A program made the translations under genes and the position numbers. The notes under the pieces were generated by a model, which was not told the DNA's origin, made no database searches, and worked only from the letters and a program-made list of their open reading frames with translations. Positions 42,851 to 53,050 of a stretch of 64,000 bases of DNA are shown one piece after another. Source of the stretch: Entoloma clypeatum (Eukaryota; Basidiomycota; Agaricomycetes; Agaricales; Entolomataceae). Every line of letters begins with the position of its first letter. The first letter of the stretch is position 1. Location of the stretch: NCBI GenBank assembly GCA_963565915.1, contig OY751485.1, positions 3,534,001 through 3,598,000 of the forward strand, read 5' to 3'.

Positions 42851-43846
42851 GCGTAGAAAATGATCATCTGTCAGAAGATGATTTTTGTACCATTGGCATT
42901 GCGTTAGATGGAGATCATTCTTTAGATGTGTTGTGTCCAGATGTGTGTATGTCAAACCCCATCCAAGTGATCCATGTGGAAAGAGTAATGGATACTGCAA
43001 AGGTTTATAATGTCGACTAAAGAGTGGTACAAAAGACGGTTCTTCATCTGTCTTTTCCCAGATCAAGATGCTGCATGGTCAAACAGTAGTACTGTTATTA
43101 GCATGCATGAGTACAGCAAAGTCACCTGTTGAGGTGACATCACCAAGTTCAAGAGCTGTCATAGATTCATAATTGTGACACCACATGTTGGCAAGGGCAT
43201 AGAGGCGATGGACATAGGGATTATAGAGGTCAAGATCATGTTTGATAGCCCGAGTCCAGTCAACAGGAACATTCCAAGTTGAGCCTTCTGTTTCACATTC
43301 CTTCTCATCATACAGAAACCAATGAATCAAATGGTTGGGTCACAAGATATCAAAGATATGATGGTATGTGTGTCCTGTTATAGCAACACTTGAGATGCCA
43401 GTGTTGAAGTGTTGAAATCCTTTATATATGCCGATAGTAGTAAAAGAGAAGAGATTGTTCAAACATTGTGAAGAAGAGGAGAAATTTGGGAGTGTAGTGA
43501 GGTGGGAAATCATGGGAGGAAGATTTGGAAGGGGAGGAGCAATATGTTTTCTGTCTGAGCAACAGAACCCAGGTTGTTCGCTAGACAGTAGAAGAGCATG
43601 ACAATGGGGACAAAAATGGTTCCATAGAGGAGGCTGCCATCGTGTCTGCTTCATCTTGGCAGAAAGGGTTAACCACCATTCTATAGAAAAATAATAATAA
43701 TGAGAATAGTTTTGAATCAATAACTTCTTTGAAAACAAACTCCATTCGATTGCACATATAAGGTGTTTGGTTGTAGACTTGGAAGCTGAAGTAGCCAACT
43801 GTTGTTGTTGAATAGACTTGCGATAGCTTCTGTTGCACATTGTCAA
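42773..43846 (-). pseudogene. Helitron Rep-helicase, N-terminal fragment
   Basis: Minus-strand pieces read CPHCHALLLSSEQPGFCC followed by PPLPNLPP, LNNLFSFTTIG and GHTYHHIFDIL (43620-43340), then HWFLYDEKE...YNPYVHRLYAL (43330-43190), then YKPLQYPLLFPHGSLGW and QCQWYKNHLLTDDHFLRFGQL (43020-42870). These are the successive landmarks of the Helitron-like N-terminal domain. Frameshifts or stops separate the pieces. The rolling-circle Rep and helicase domains that should follow are missing; the sequence ends near 42840 against gag-like DNA. Coding upstream of 43620 is not recognisable. Confidence 0.75.
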
Positions 43847-43849
43847 TGG

Positions 43850-45341
43850 TGGCTGTGTTCACAATCTTTGAGTTTCGATAGAGGCATGACTGTAGAAGAG
43901 GAAATGTATTTAGCAACGAAAACACATTGGCATAATACCAAAAAAGTCTCAGATTACATATTACAATTTTTCCTCTCGTTTTTGTTTCTTTGTTGCAGGA
44001 GGATCATCAGGGTCAGAAAGGTTACTAGATAGAGTAGGAGATGATCTTTCGTCAGTCAAGGATGAATGTTGATCTGTAGTAGATGAAGATGATTGAGGAA
44101 TAGGAAGTGCTGATGTGCTTGGTTGAGACGTAGAAGGAGGCAGTTGATATTCTTCATTGTCATCATCATTGCCGACAAAATAAGCACCTTGAGGTGCAAG
44201 CTGCCCTGACTAATGTTACAATTGAGAAAAGAGAGTAGTAGATTTTAACAATACCTGTAACACTTTGAGGTTCAGCAATATCTTGTTTTGTGGAAACATG
44301 CGTAAGTTTGAAGAAGCGTATGGGGATATGCTTAATAGAACCCACAGAAGCATAAGAGCTGATGCCGCATATCTGTCCGGCGATTGCACAGGGTGTCACA
44401 GCGAAAGGAGGTTTGAGACTTTTGAATCAAGCATTGCTAGAATCAAAGTAGATGTTGAAGGCCACCATCTTGTCACTAGATCCAGCAAAGTATTGTTGCA
44501 TGTCGATTTCAAACTGGAGGTTGGAAATGACATGGCCTGTCTGGAAAGAATAAGCATGTATTAGATGATATTGTCAATAAAGAACACACTGTTCCCATAA
44601 TTGTTACAACTGGTGCGATGAAAATTTTGTGTGTTACCTCAACCATCTATAGCACAAGAATCAGAAAGGGATGGAAACTAGGTGAAAAAAAACCATTAGT
44701 ACTTTGAAGGCTTCAATTTTGAGATGGTAATTGTTCAGCATATATCCTATTTCCACAGGTGTATCACATTTGATACTCGTTACTCTACCACTGATGAAGT
44801 AGAGGAAACCCTCAGGCAAATCAGAAGTTCCCTGAGGCACAAAATGATGCACCAGTGCAGTAATAATCTGTCGTTTCTTTTGGTTGTTGAAACCAATGAA
44901 GATTTTGCCATTGTAGGTAGAAGTTTTTGGTTTTTGAGGGTTGAGTACATGACGTTTAGTGCAATGCACAAAGCCAGTGATAAGAGCAGCACCAGGCATG
45001 ATGGCAGTTTAGAAAGAGACAGGTGAGACATCAATGAGGACAATGACACATGAACATGAGATAGAGCTGAGTATCCGACGAAATCAGTCTGGTCATGATT
45101 ATAGCCAAGGGCAGAGTAAGAGAGTCCATGAACATGTTTTGCAAAGTGTGAAATTGTTAGAGAAGAAGAGGAAATGTTTGTCGTCGCCGTCAACAGTATC
45201 GAAGTTCTTAATCTAGATGAACCATGCTGTGGAGCTAGTTGATCGAAGAGGTGTCAGAGGTGTTGAGTATGCTCAACTGAACATGTAGGCCACACACATG
45301 AGGATCAGGAAATCAAAGAGGACGTAGCCAATGGCATGAAG
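43850..45341 (-). pseudogene. Degenerate coding remnants upstream of the Helitron fragment
   Basis: 44661-44999 (-) encodes a coherent-looking segment (FVHCTKRHVLNPQKPKTSTY, IFIGFNNQKKRQIITALVHH, GFLYFISGRVTSIKCDTPVE). 44166-44399 and 44780-45193 hold further open pieces. The FISGRVTSI segment might be a single-strand-binding OB-type fold, but I cannot confirm that. Same strand and upstream of the Helitron fragment, so it may be an accessory or captured gene of that element. Confidence 0.4.
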
Positions 45342-45944
45342 TAGTGTTTTGAAGTCCAGTCTCAAAGACCTAGAACTGAACCAGAACCAGACTGGTAAAG
45401 ACTGGTGAGAGACTGGACTGCAGTCTCAAGTTTCAGATTTTTGAGCATTGACCAGTCTCAGATTCTTCAAATTTTGGAAAAAAAGAAGACTGGTTCAACA
45501 CCAGTCTTGATTTGAGACTGGACTGCAGTCTCAAGTTTCAGATTTTTGAGCATTGACCAGTCTCAGATTCTTCAAATTTTGGAAAAAAAGAAGACTGGTT
45601 CAACACCAGTCTTGATTTGAGACTCAAAAAATGTAAACTGGTCATAGGTTCACACAGGTTCATGTAGGTTCACATAGATTTTGTTCATCAAAGCTTCTAT
45701 AAAATGTTTTGAAATGTGTTATAAATGATATTTTGAAACAGTTTTAATAAATTGGAAATAATCAGTTTAAACCAGTTCGAACCAGTCCTGGTTTACCTTT
45801 TTGAGAAAGAAAAGACTGGTTCACCAGTCTTTGACCAGTCCAGTCCTAGTTTCAGTTTTTTGGAGAAACCACTCAACCAGTCTTGGTTCTAGGTTCTCAA
45901 TTTTTTGGGCAAAAAACCGGACTGGACTGGACTTTCAAACACTA
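45342..45944. mobile_element. hAT-like non-autonomous element M1, copy a
   Basis: 603 bp flanked by GCATGAAG on both sides (45334-45341 and 45945-45952), an 8-bp duplication. Ends TAGTGTTTTGAAGTCCAGTC and, reversed, TAGTGTTTGAAAGTCCAGTC. No ORF. Internally it carries a perfect 2 x 106-bp tandem duplication (45408-45513 and 45514-45619). Confidence 0.88.
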
Positions 45945-46076
45945 GCATGAAGTAGAAGAAGGCGCTAGCGTCAAGAGAAGCAAAAAGGAAGAAGAGAGAA
46001 AAGAGGGTAACTCATGTCAACATTGCCATGTGGGGTGGACAGGCTGTGGAGCAGCACTTTTCTTTATATTCTTTAG

Positions 46077-46111
46077 ATTTGAACTCAAACCATTTTTGGA
46101 TTTTCTGCTAG
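46077..46111 (+). repeat. Family C 5' internal fragment (continues at 47429-47476)
   Basis: Matches 32178-32225: primer-site region, TCTGCTAGTCATGGCACTCCG and the first gag codons. Split by element H1. Confidence 0.75.
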
Positions 46112-47428
46112 TAGTGATGGACAAGGGTACACAAAACCCTCAGGGTTTTGGGTAAGGGTGAGGGAGGGTAAGGGTGAGGGTCAGAATTTCTCACCCTCCG
46201 AAAACCCGTACCCTTTTGGACAGGTTTGGGGGGTCACATGGTATTTGATTGAGCCAAACAATCAACAATCAACAAGTTGAAGTTGATGTTTAAGTGATTG
46301 ACACTTTTCTCCTCCCACCCAGACATCCTTCCAACGGCCACCTTTCATGCTAAACTGCCACCACTTGTGCCCAATGACCTCAACTTGTGCCCAATGACCT
46401 CCCTTCACACCCAACAGCCAGTACTCATGCCCAACGGCCCTCACTCACACCCAACAGCATCAACTCATGCCAACAACCTCGATGCATGCCCAACGGCCCT
46501 CATTTGCGCCCAACGACCTCAACTCCCGCTGAACGACCTCTCTGTGCACCCAACAGCTGATACTTATGCCCAATGGCATTGACTCATGTCAACAACCTTG
46601 ACATGTGCCCAACGGCCCCCCTTTGTGCCCAACGGCCCTCACTTGCGCCCAATGGCGTCGACTCATGCCCAACAACCTCAACTCGCGCCCAACAACCTCT
46701 CTTTGCACCCAACAGCCATTACTCACATCCAATGGCCCTCACTCACACCCAACGGTTCCCCTTCTTGCCCAACGGCCTTTACTCATGCCCAACAACCTCT
46801 CTTCATGCCCAGCGGCGTCGACTCATGCCCAACGGCATCCCTTCGTGCCCAAATGCTGCCACTCGTGCATAACAACCTCCCTCCATACACCTAATGCCCC
46901 CCCTTCACGCCCAACTGCTGCCACTCATGTCCAATGACCTCAACTCGTGCCTAACAACCTCGAGTCGTGTCCAACGGCCCTCATGCACACCCAATGGCAT
47001 CAACTCGCACCAACCACTGCCCACCATCCTATACTCACACACTGCCACCACTTACCTGTCCACCAAATGGCACAGGAGGCGAAGGCAGTGGCCAGAGAGG
47101 GGGAGGTGGGCTGGGAGGTCATGACCGGATGGATGCAGTACATGAGGGCACTGGGACATGACATGACGCGCATGTGAGGAGTGAGGGGGGGTCATGTGTG
47201 CACCCCCATGAACATGCAGAGGTCTGCGATGGCACACAGGCAGGATGCATAGCACCAAGAGGTGTCACCCTTGGGTGCCATCCCGCTGGTATTCCGTACC
47301 CCCGCATACCCTCAAAAACCCTCACCTGTAGGTGAGGGTTTCCTTACCCTTGGCGAGGGGTACGGTTTTTCGAGGGTAAGGGTAAGGGCACGATTTTTTT
47401 ACCCATGGGATACCCCTGTCCATCACTA
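46112..47428. mobile_element. hAT-like non-autonomous element H1 carrying a minisatellite
   Basis: 1317 bp flanked by TCTGCTAG (46104-46111 and 47429-47436), an 8-bp duplication confirmed by the uninterrupted family-C sequence at about 32200-32210. Inverted ends TAGTGATGGACAAGGGTA and TAGTGATGGACAGGGGTA. The subterminal regions are G-rich (46150-46180 on +). The core is a 20-bp tandem array. No transposase. Confidence 0.88.
46325..47010 (+). repeat. 20-bp minisatellite inside H1
   Basis: Units such as ACTCATGCCCAACGGCCTTT repeat with a period of exactly 20 bp (clear over 46620-46860), more degenerate at the edges. All three forward frames are open over ~300 nt because the unit lacks stops; these are not genes. 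Confidence 0.88.
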
Positions 47429-47476
47429 TCTGCTAGTCATGGCACTCCGAAAAACCATCCAACATCTCTGACATCT

Positions 47477-47774
47477 CTGCATTTTTTTGGTCTTCATTGC
47501 CCATTCATTTGTGGTTGATCACCTCCGACCTCTGGTTTTGTCCCTCTGTGGACATAGTGATTGAAAGTTTGGTTTGGTCTTGTTTTTGACCCCCAAAAAG
47601 GAAGGACCGAGGACCATACCGGTCTCAATTTTACATAGTCACCTTGGAAAACCAGACCAGTCCATGTATTCAGGTCTGATGAGACTGGACCAGTTTAAAC
47701 CGGTCCAGACTCGTAATATGTACTGTACTAGGCTACGAGTGTGCTACTGGATGGCGCATGCATGTATCATCTGA
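47477..47774. other. Repeat fragments, no gene
   Basis: Contains M1-like words (TAGTGATTGAAAGT at 47555, GGACCAGTTTAAACCGGTCC-like near 47690). No boundaries found. Confidence 0.4.
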
Positions 47775-48830
47775 GTCTCGCCGTCTGACGCCGTTGGGCA
47801 CGAGTGGATGCGTTGTGTGTGAGTGGACGCGACACGTTGGGCACGAGTGGGCACGTTGGGCATGAGTGGATAGTGTTCAAAAGTTCAGTCCAGTCCAGTT
47901 TTTTGCCCAAACAATTAAGAACCTAGAACCAAGACTGGTTGAGTGGTTTCTCCAAAAAACTGAAACCAGGACTGGACTGGTCAAAGACTGGTGAACCAGT
48001 CTTTCCTTTCTCAAGAAAGTAAACCAGGACTGGTTCAAACTGGTTTAAACTGGTAATTTTCCAATTCATTAAGACTGTTTCAAAATATCATTTATGACAC
48101 ATTTCAAAACAACTTATAAAAGCTTTGATGAACAAATCTATGTGGACCTATAAGAATCTGTGTGAACCTAGAACTGGTTTATATTTTTTGAGACTCAAAT
48201 CAAGACTGGTGTTAAACCAGTCTTCTTTTTTTCCAAAATTTGAAGAACCTGAGACTGGTCAATCCTCAAAAATGTGAAACTCAAGACTGCAGTCCAGTCT
48301 TTTACCAGTCTTTACCAGTCTGGTTCTGGTCCAGTTCTAGGTCTTTGAGACTGGACTTCAAAACACTATGAGTGGACGCCGTTGGGCATGAGTGGACATC
48401 GTTGGGCATGAGTGGACGCCGTTGGGCGTGAGTGAGATGAGTGGGGGGCTGTTGGGCTCGAAGGGAGGGCATTAGGCATGAGTTGAGGCCGTTGGGCTCA
48501 AAGGGAGGGCATTGGGCATGAGAGGACGCCGTTGGGTGTGAAAAGGGGCCGTTGGGTGCTAGAGGGGGCCGTTGGACACGAGTGGGGGCTGTTGGGCTTG
48601 AAGGGACAGCGTTGGGCATGAGACGACGCCATTGGGCGCTAGGGGGGGCCATTGGGCACGAGTGGAGGCCGTTGGGCTCGAAGGGACAGCATTGGGCAGG
48701 AGTGGACAGTGTTGGGCATTAGAGGCTGCCAGTGGGCATGAGAGCGGGCTGTTGGGCACTAGAGGGGCCATTGGGCATGAGTGTGGGCCGTTGGGCATGA
48801 GTGGTGGCTGTTGGGCGAAGGTGGCGACCA
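47775..48830 (-). repeat. 20-bp minisatellite, second array, split by M1b
   Basis: GTTGGGCATGAGTGGACGCC-type units with 20-bp period, the reverse complement of the H1 array. Array parts 47775-47870 and 48369-48830. Confidence 0.85.
47871..48368. mobile_element. hAT-like element M1, copy b (reverse of copy a)
   Basis: 498 bp flanked by TGAGTGGA (47863-47870 and 48369-48376). Ends TAGTGTTCAAAAGTTCAGTC and TAGTGTTTTGAAGTCCAGTC. Single copy of the segment that is duplicated in M1a. It has inserted into the minisatellite. Confidence 0.9.
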
Positions 48831-49620
48831 GATGGAGTGGAGGTGGGGGAAAAGAAAACTGTGGGAACGTTTTGCTGGCAATCGACTTATGGTTCGAGTT
48901 TCGGCAATTGCCAAAAATGCTTGGCAGTCAATGCCAAGCGATGCACATCGTCGAAACTTGTACTCTCAATGCCCAAACTGTGGCACCACCAGTCCCAAAA
49001 ATTATTTATAACTTATGTAGAGATACTTGAAACCAATAGTAAGTATATATACAGTTACATACATTAGCTATGTCTGGTAGAGAGTCTATGTAGCAGAATT
49101 ATGCATCAAAACACCCTGTAAATCGTGATAAACAGTGCAGCATGAGTTCCCTTAAACACAAAAAGCAACATTTCTTACTTCCTTCTTTCCACAACCACAT
49201 TAGATTACATGTAATATATATATACTATTTAACCATTGCATGTGAACCTATTGAGACCATTCAAACACAATTCAAGGACTTCATAAGGTGAATATGAGCA
49301 GAATAGGTCGAAAATTTGACCAAAAAAATTTATTTCAGATTTGGATTCTCCACATTCAGGGGATCTTATAGCACATTTGTTTTTCAAATTTGGTTGATTC
49401 ATTATGGAGATTTAACACTTTTACTGAAATCTGCACATTTCATTATTTCTATCATATCTAGACTTCTAAAAATTATACAAAGTGTGTCAGAAGGTGAATA
49501 CATATCCCATAAGTAGTTCTATCACTTTAAGCTATTATTAGGCTATGAGGAAGGCACCGCACGTGCCTGTGCAATGCATTTTGCGCATTGTTTACTATTA
49601 TTTGTTGCAGAGCATGGCAC
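48831..49620 (+). repeat. Dispersed repeat R, copy 1
   Basis: Similar over several hundred bases, in inverted orientation, to 56640-57420. Both flank a 20-bp minisatellite on the same side. An ORF at 49316-49516 (MTKKIYFRFGFSTFRG) has a counterpart at 56624-56917 (MTKKFCFSFGFSSFRG). Family unknown. Confidence 0.7.
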
Positions 49621-50042
49621 CTCTATAACTTAAAATCTGTGGCAAAATTTCAGAAAAACAATATATATTGAGTGAGATATAATCCCCTCCTACATAATTG
49701 ATATAGTAGAAACCCTTACTTGTTCCTGTGTATACATAATAAGCAGATGTGCGATGTTTTTGGGGATTTGTTTACATGTATTTGACACATTTGATGTGCG
49801 CTTGATGTGCGTCATCCAATGTTGAAACGACGCATCCACCCATTCCTGACCTTGCAATGAGGGGCACACATGTTGAAAAGGTTAAAATTTATTTATAGAT
49901 TTTATTGAAAGCCTGTGATTGGGGCAGGGGGGGGTGCACACACACCTTTTGTCTTTTTTGGCTGGTTGTGCCTATTTTGGAAGTGGCCTATTTGGGAAGT
50001 GAAAAAGTGGGTATGTAGAGTGAGTGAGCAAGAAATTACAAT
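49621..50042. other. AT-rich, no gene seen
   Basis: Contains a G run at 49928-49936 and no ORF with recognisable features. Confidence 0.5.
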
Positions 50043-50125
50043 GGTTCTGTGGCTTAGTTGGTTAAGTTGTTAGAATAATAGTATATACCATAGAGGCTGA
50101 GAGTTCAAGTCTTACTGATGGCACA
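50043..50125 (+). pseudogene. tRNA-like sequence (tRNA pseudogene or SINE head)
   Basis: TGGCTTAGTTGG matches the A box of RNA polymerase III promoters, and AGTTCAAGTCT resembles the B box. A 5-bp T-arm (TGAGA / TCTTA around GTTCAAG) forms, but the 7-bp acceptor stem does not pair, so it is not a functional tRNA. Confidence 0.5.
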
Positions 50126-50399
50126 AATTTTGCTTGGTGCTGGGCCCTTGGAGCATTCCATGAAAAAGACCGGTTTAAACCTGTCTGAACTGGTCTTTCA
50201 CTGGTCTTTCAAATCGTAAAATTCGGAGAGAACCGAGGACTGGTTGTGATCGAAAACCTTAAAACTTGAGACCATGGTCTGGTCTCAATCCGGTTTGTTC
50301 AGGTCCGGTTTCGGTCTGGTTTTAGGTTCTTGAGACTGGACTTAGAAACACTATGTGGACACTCTGTCACTTTTTTGTGAACCCTCACTTGGCTCGAAT
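50126..50399. other. M1-related fragment
   Basis: 50160-50362 contains GACCGGTTTAAACC and ends GAGACTGGACTTAGAAACACTA, like the M1 terminus; the other end is lost. Confidence 0.5.
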
Positions 50400-51425
50400 T
50401 TATCTGGTTCTAGGATCCCACTAGCTCACCCACTGCACAATCTTTGCATTGTATGGGTATTGGGCCAGTACCTTTTCCATCCATTTTCTGAAGAGTGCAA
50501 GCCCCGACATCTCATTGCTTAAGTTGGTATTAATGCCACTTTTGCAAACACTCCACTTCAACCTCTGATCCCCTCCGATATCTAATTTTCTAGACACCTC
50601 CGACACCTCCATCTCCGACATCTCCATCTCTGACATCAGATCTACTCCGATGTTTTTCATACCACCTCTGATGTTTTTCATACCACCTCTGATGTTTTTC
50701 ATACCACCTCTGATTATCTCCGCACACCTCCGATGTTTTTTATACCACCTCTGCACACATCCAATGTTTTCTGTCATTTTTCTCTTGTGTCTTAAGATAG
50801 ATGTCGGGACATCTATCCTAAGGGGGAAATAGTCATCCAGCAAAAACACCACTTACTCTCTTCATCGCCTCCGACATTGGCCTCATCCAATCACCATCAC
50901 CAACCTCTTGGACATCTCCTCCAGTCGGAATGGAGTCCATCCTGACACTGTTTCCCAGTTTCCTCCATTCATCCATTACAACTCCGCATTTTCTCCTTGA
51001 CCTCCGACATGTCTGCCCCGCTTCAGTCAGCTTCGACATTTTTGACATTTGTCAACTATTGGACCAAAAGGCTTTGTTCTCTCTACAACCACCTCATCTG
51101 GCTCATTCAACACTTCCTCATTTGAATCTATCTCTGACCTTTCCGCTTTTTCCAACTCCTCCAACTTCATCTAACTAAAGAAAATCATATAGTACACATA
51201 GAACTGTGTCTTCCAATGCATCCTCCAATCCCATTTCTACAGCCTTCCCCTTGCCCTTGAACTTCACCATGCTCCAACCACCTCCAACCTCCTCCAATTC
51301 TTGGCCATTAAGCAGCCAAGTATAAAGGGCCTTACAGTGTGGAGTGGTGACATTTCTCTAGGGTAACATGTGATTATATGGCATATCCTATGGGCCTCAT
51401 GGGTTCGACCATAAGGGGGAAATAC
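50400..51425 (+). repeat. Degraded 3' internal region of a family C relative
   Basis: No intact ORF. Ends in a purine tract (AAGGGGGAAATAC) directly before the LTR at 51426, as in C. 50649-50712 is a 21-bp unit repeated three times (GATGTTTTTCATACCACCTCT at 50649, 50670 and 50691). Confidence 0.55.
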
Positions 51426-52198
51426 TGTTATACCATTCTGGCTCCAACAACCTCTGATCATCTCCGATCAATTCCGATCAATTCCGATCAATTCCGATCA
51501 ATTCCACTCCAATGATCTCCGATCAATTCCAATATTCTGGACATCTGTCACCTCCACATCTTTGCATGTTGCCATTGTGCATTTCATATTCATAACCCCA
51601 TGCCTTTATGCATTTCATATCCATATTCCCATTTACTTATGCATCGTCTTTTCCACATGGTCCATTGACCAACATCTCCAATGTTCGATACAGTTGCTGG
51701 CAACTTACGCCACAACTCCGGACCTACTCTGACCATCTCTGTAAAGTAATTACATTTAGATATTTAAGCTCGTACCATATCTGTAGTTCCTCAGTTCGAA
51801 TATCAACCAAGTTCACTCCTCTACTCCCAGTTCATGCCAGAGATCCTCGCTGTGGTACAATATGCCGACAACATCATCATCTTCTGCTCTTCCTCCATTG
51901 TTACCCTTCAACAAGCTCAGTACTGTGTCTGAGTCACAACTCCGACGTTGTCCAACCACTTCCACATCAGCGTGTCCCTCACCAAGATCTCTCTGAGAAC
52001 CTCTGCACCTCTGACCTCTCCTCTGATCTCCTGAAATTGGGACACCTTATCCAACAAACGGCGGTGCAACACATACATTGAAGCCACATCCCTCCCCTTT
52101 GTTGTTCCTCTGCATTTCCGGAGTTCCACTCCAGTCTCAGTCCTACATCCGACCTCCAATGGACTCTGACAAAGCTCCGACATTTCATCTACTTAACA
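51426..52198 (+). repeat. Family C-type LTR
   Basis: TGTTATAC...CTTAACA, with a 10-bp expansion (ATCAATTCCG, about four times, 51468-51510). The TATA and self-primer region is conserved (AGTTCGAATAT near 51796). Left and right 5-mers (AATAC, ACTTT) differ, and a polypurine tract precedes it, so it reads as a 3' LTR of a truncated element, not a solo LTR with its own duplication. Confidence 0.8.
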
Positions 52199-52431
52199 AC
52201 TTTGGTGAACTTCTATCCATTGTTGATGAGACCCTTGTGGAACCCGATAAAGTAAGCAAACCGATGATTGGGGAATATGGCAATACAACGATAAATTTAC
52301 CTGGTGCTTAATCCAGAAGAATATCTGTAAGGATCAGTTTTGTAATATTTCTCACATGAATAGTTCCCATGGAATGTGGGGGCTCTCAAAGCTACCCATG
52401 AGGAAAAGGGGCATCAAATAGTGCTTGTGAT

Positions 52432-52998
52432 TAGGCAAAAGCACAGGTAGTTCTGTGGGTATCCAGAGCTCTCCCCGTACTCGTACCCATATGGGGAGTA
52501 ACCTGTGACCCATGGGTTGATACCAGGTGGTTGCAGGCGGAATTGAAGGGTACGGGTTCCTGTGTGGGTTTTGTGGACATTATATATATTAAAACTATTT
52601 AAATAAAGAAATATACTACCCCCACCTTGCATTTGCAAGCAAGAGGGGGTGTTATGGTGGAGGTGGGTGCTGGGTTGGTGCCAGTGGCTGTTGAATACAC
52701 AAGGGGTGGCCATTAGGCATGAGACACAGCTGTTGGGCGCGGGATATGGCTGTTGGGCTTGGGAGAGGGCTGTTATATATGGGTGGGGGCCGTTGGGTGT
52801 GAGATACGCTGTTGGGCACAAGTGGAAGCCATTGGGCACGAGAGAGGGAGGGAGGGAGAGGTAGTGGGGTTGTTGGAAGTGGTGTACATAGCGTGACTTG
52901 TGATGGGTTGCAGATTACGAAAACACAACCCATACTCAGACTCATGACAACCTGTACCCATGACCCTCATGGGTTACCCATATCCATGCTATTGCCTA
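52432..52998. mobile_element. hAT-like non-autonomous element H2
   Basis: 567 bp. Ends TAGGCAAAAGCA and, reversed, TAGGCAATAGCA. Flanks CTTGTGAT (52424-52431) and CTTGCAAT (52999-53006) are an 8-bp duplication if the ancestral site was CTTGCGAT, with CG mutated to TG on one side and CA on the other. The removal joins copia gag in frame. The core (52670-52860) is the 20-bp minisatellite in GTTGGGC orientation. Confidence 0.72.
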
Positions 52999-53050
52999 CT
53001 TGCAATTCAGCACACTTTATTCCAAACACGTGCCATGGAGGGTGATGATA

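Noticed and set aside
46573..46937. Three overlapping ORFs with heptad-like NG/PT repeats
   Set aside because: Produced by the 20-bp minisatellite, whose units lack stop codons in all forward frames.
46325..47010. CRISPR-like array
   Set aside because: Contiguous 20-bp degenerate tandem units without unique spacers, in a eukaryotic genome.
51426..52198. Solo LTR
   Set aside because: Flanking 5-mers do not match and a polypurine tract lies upstream, which fits a 3' LTR of a truncated element.
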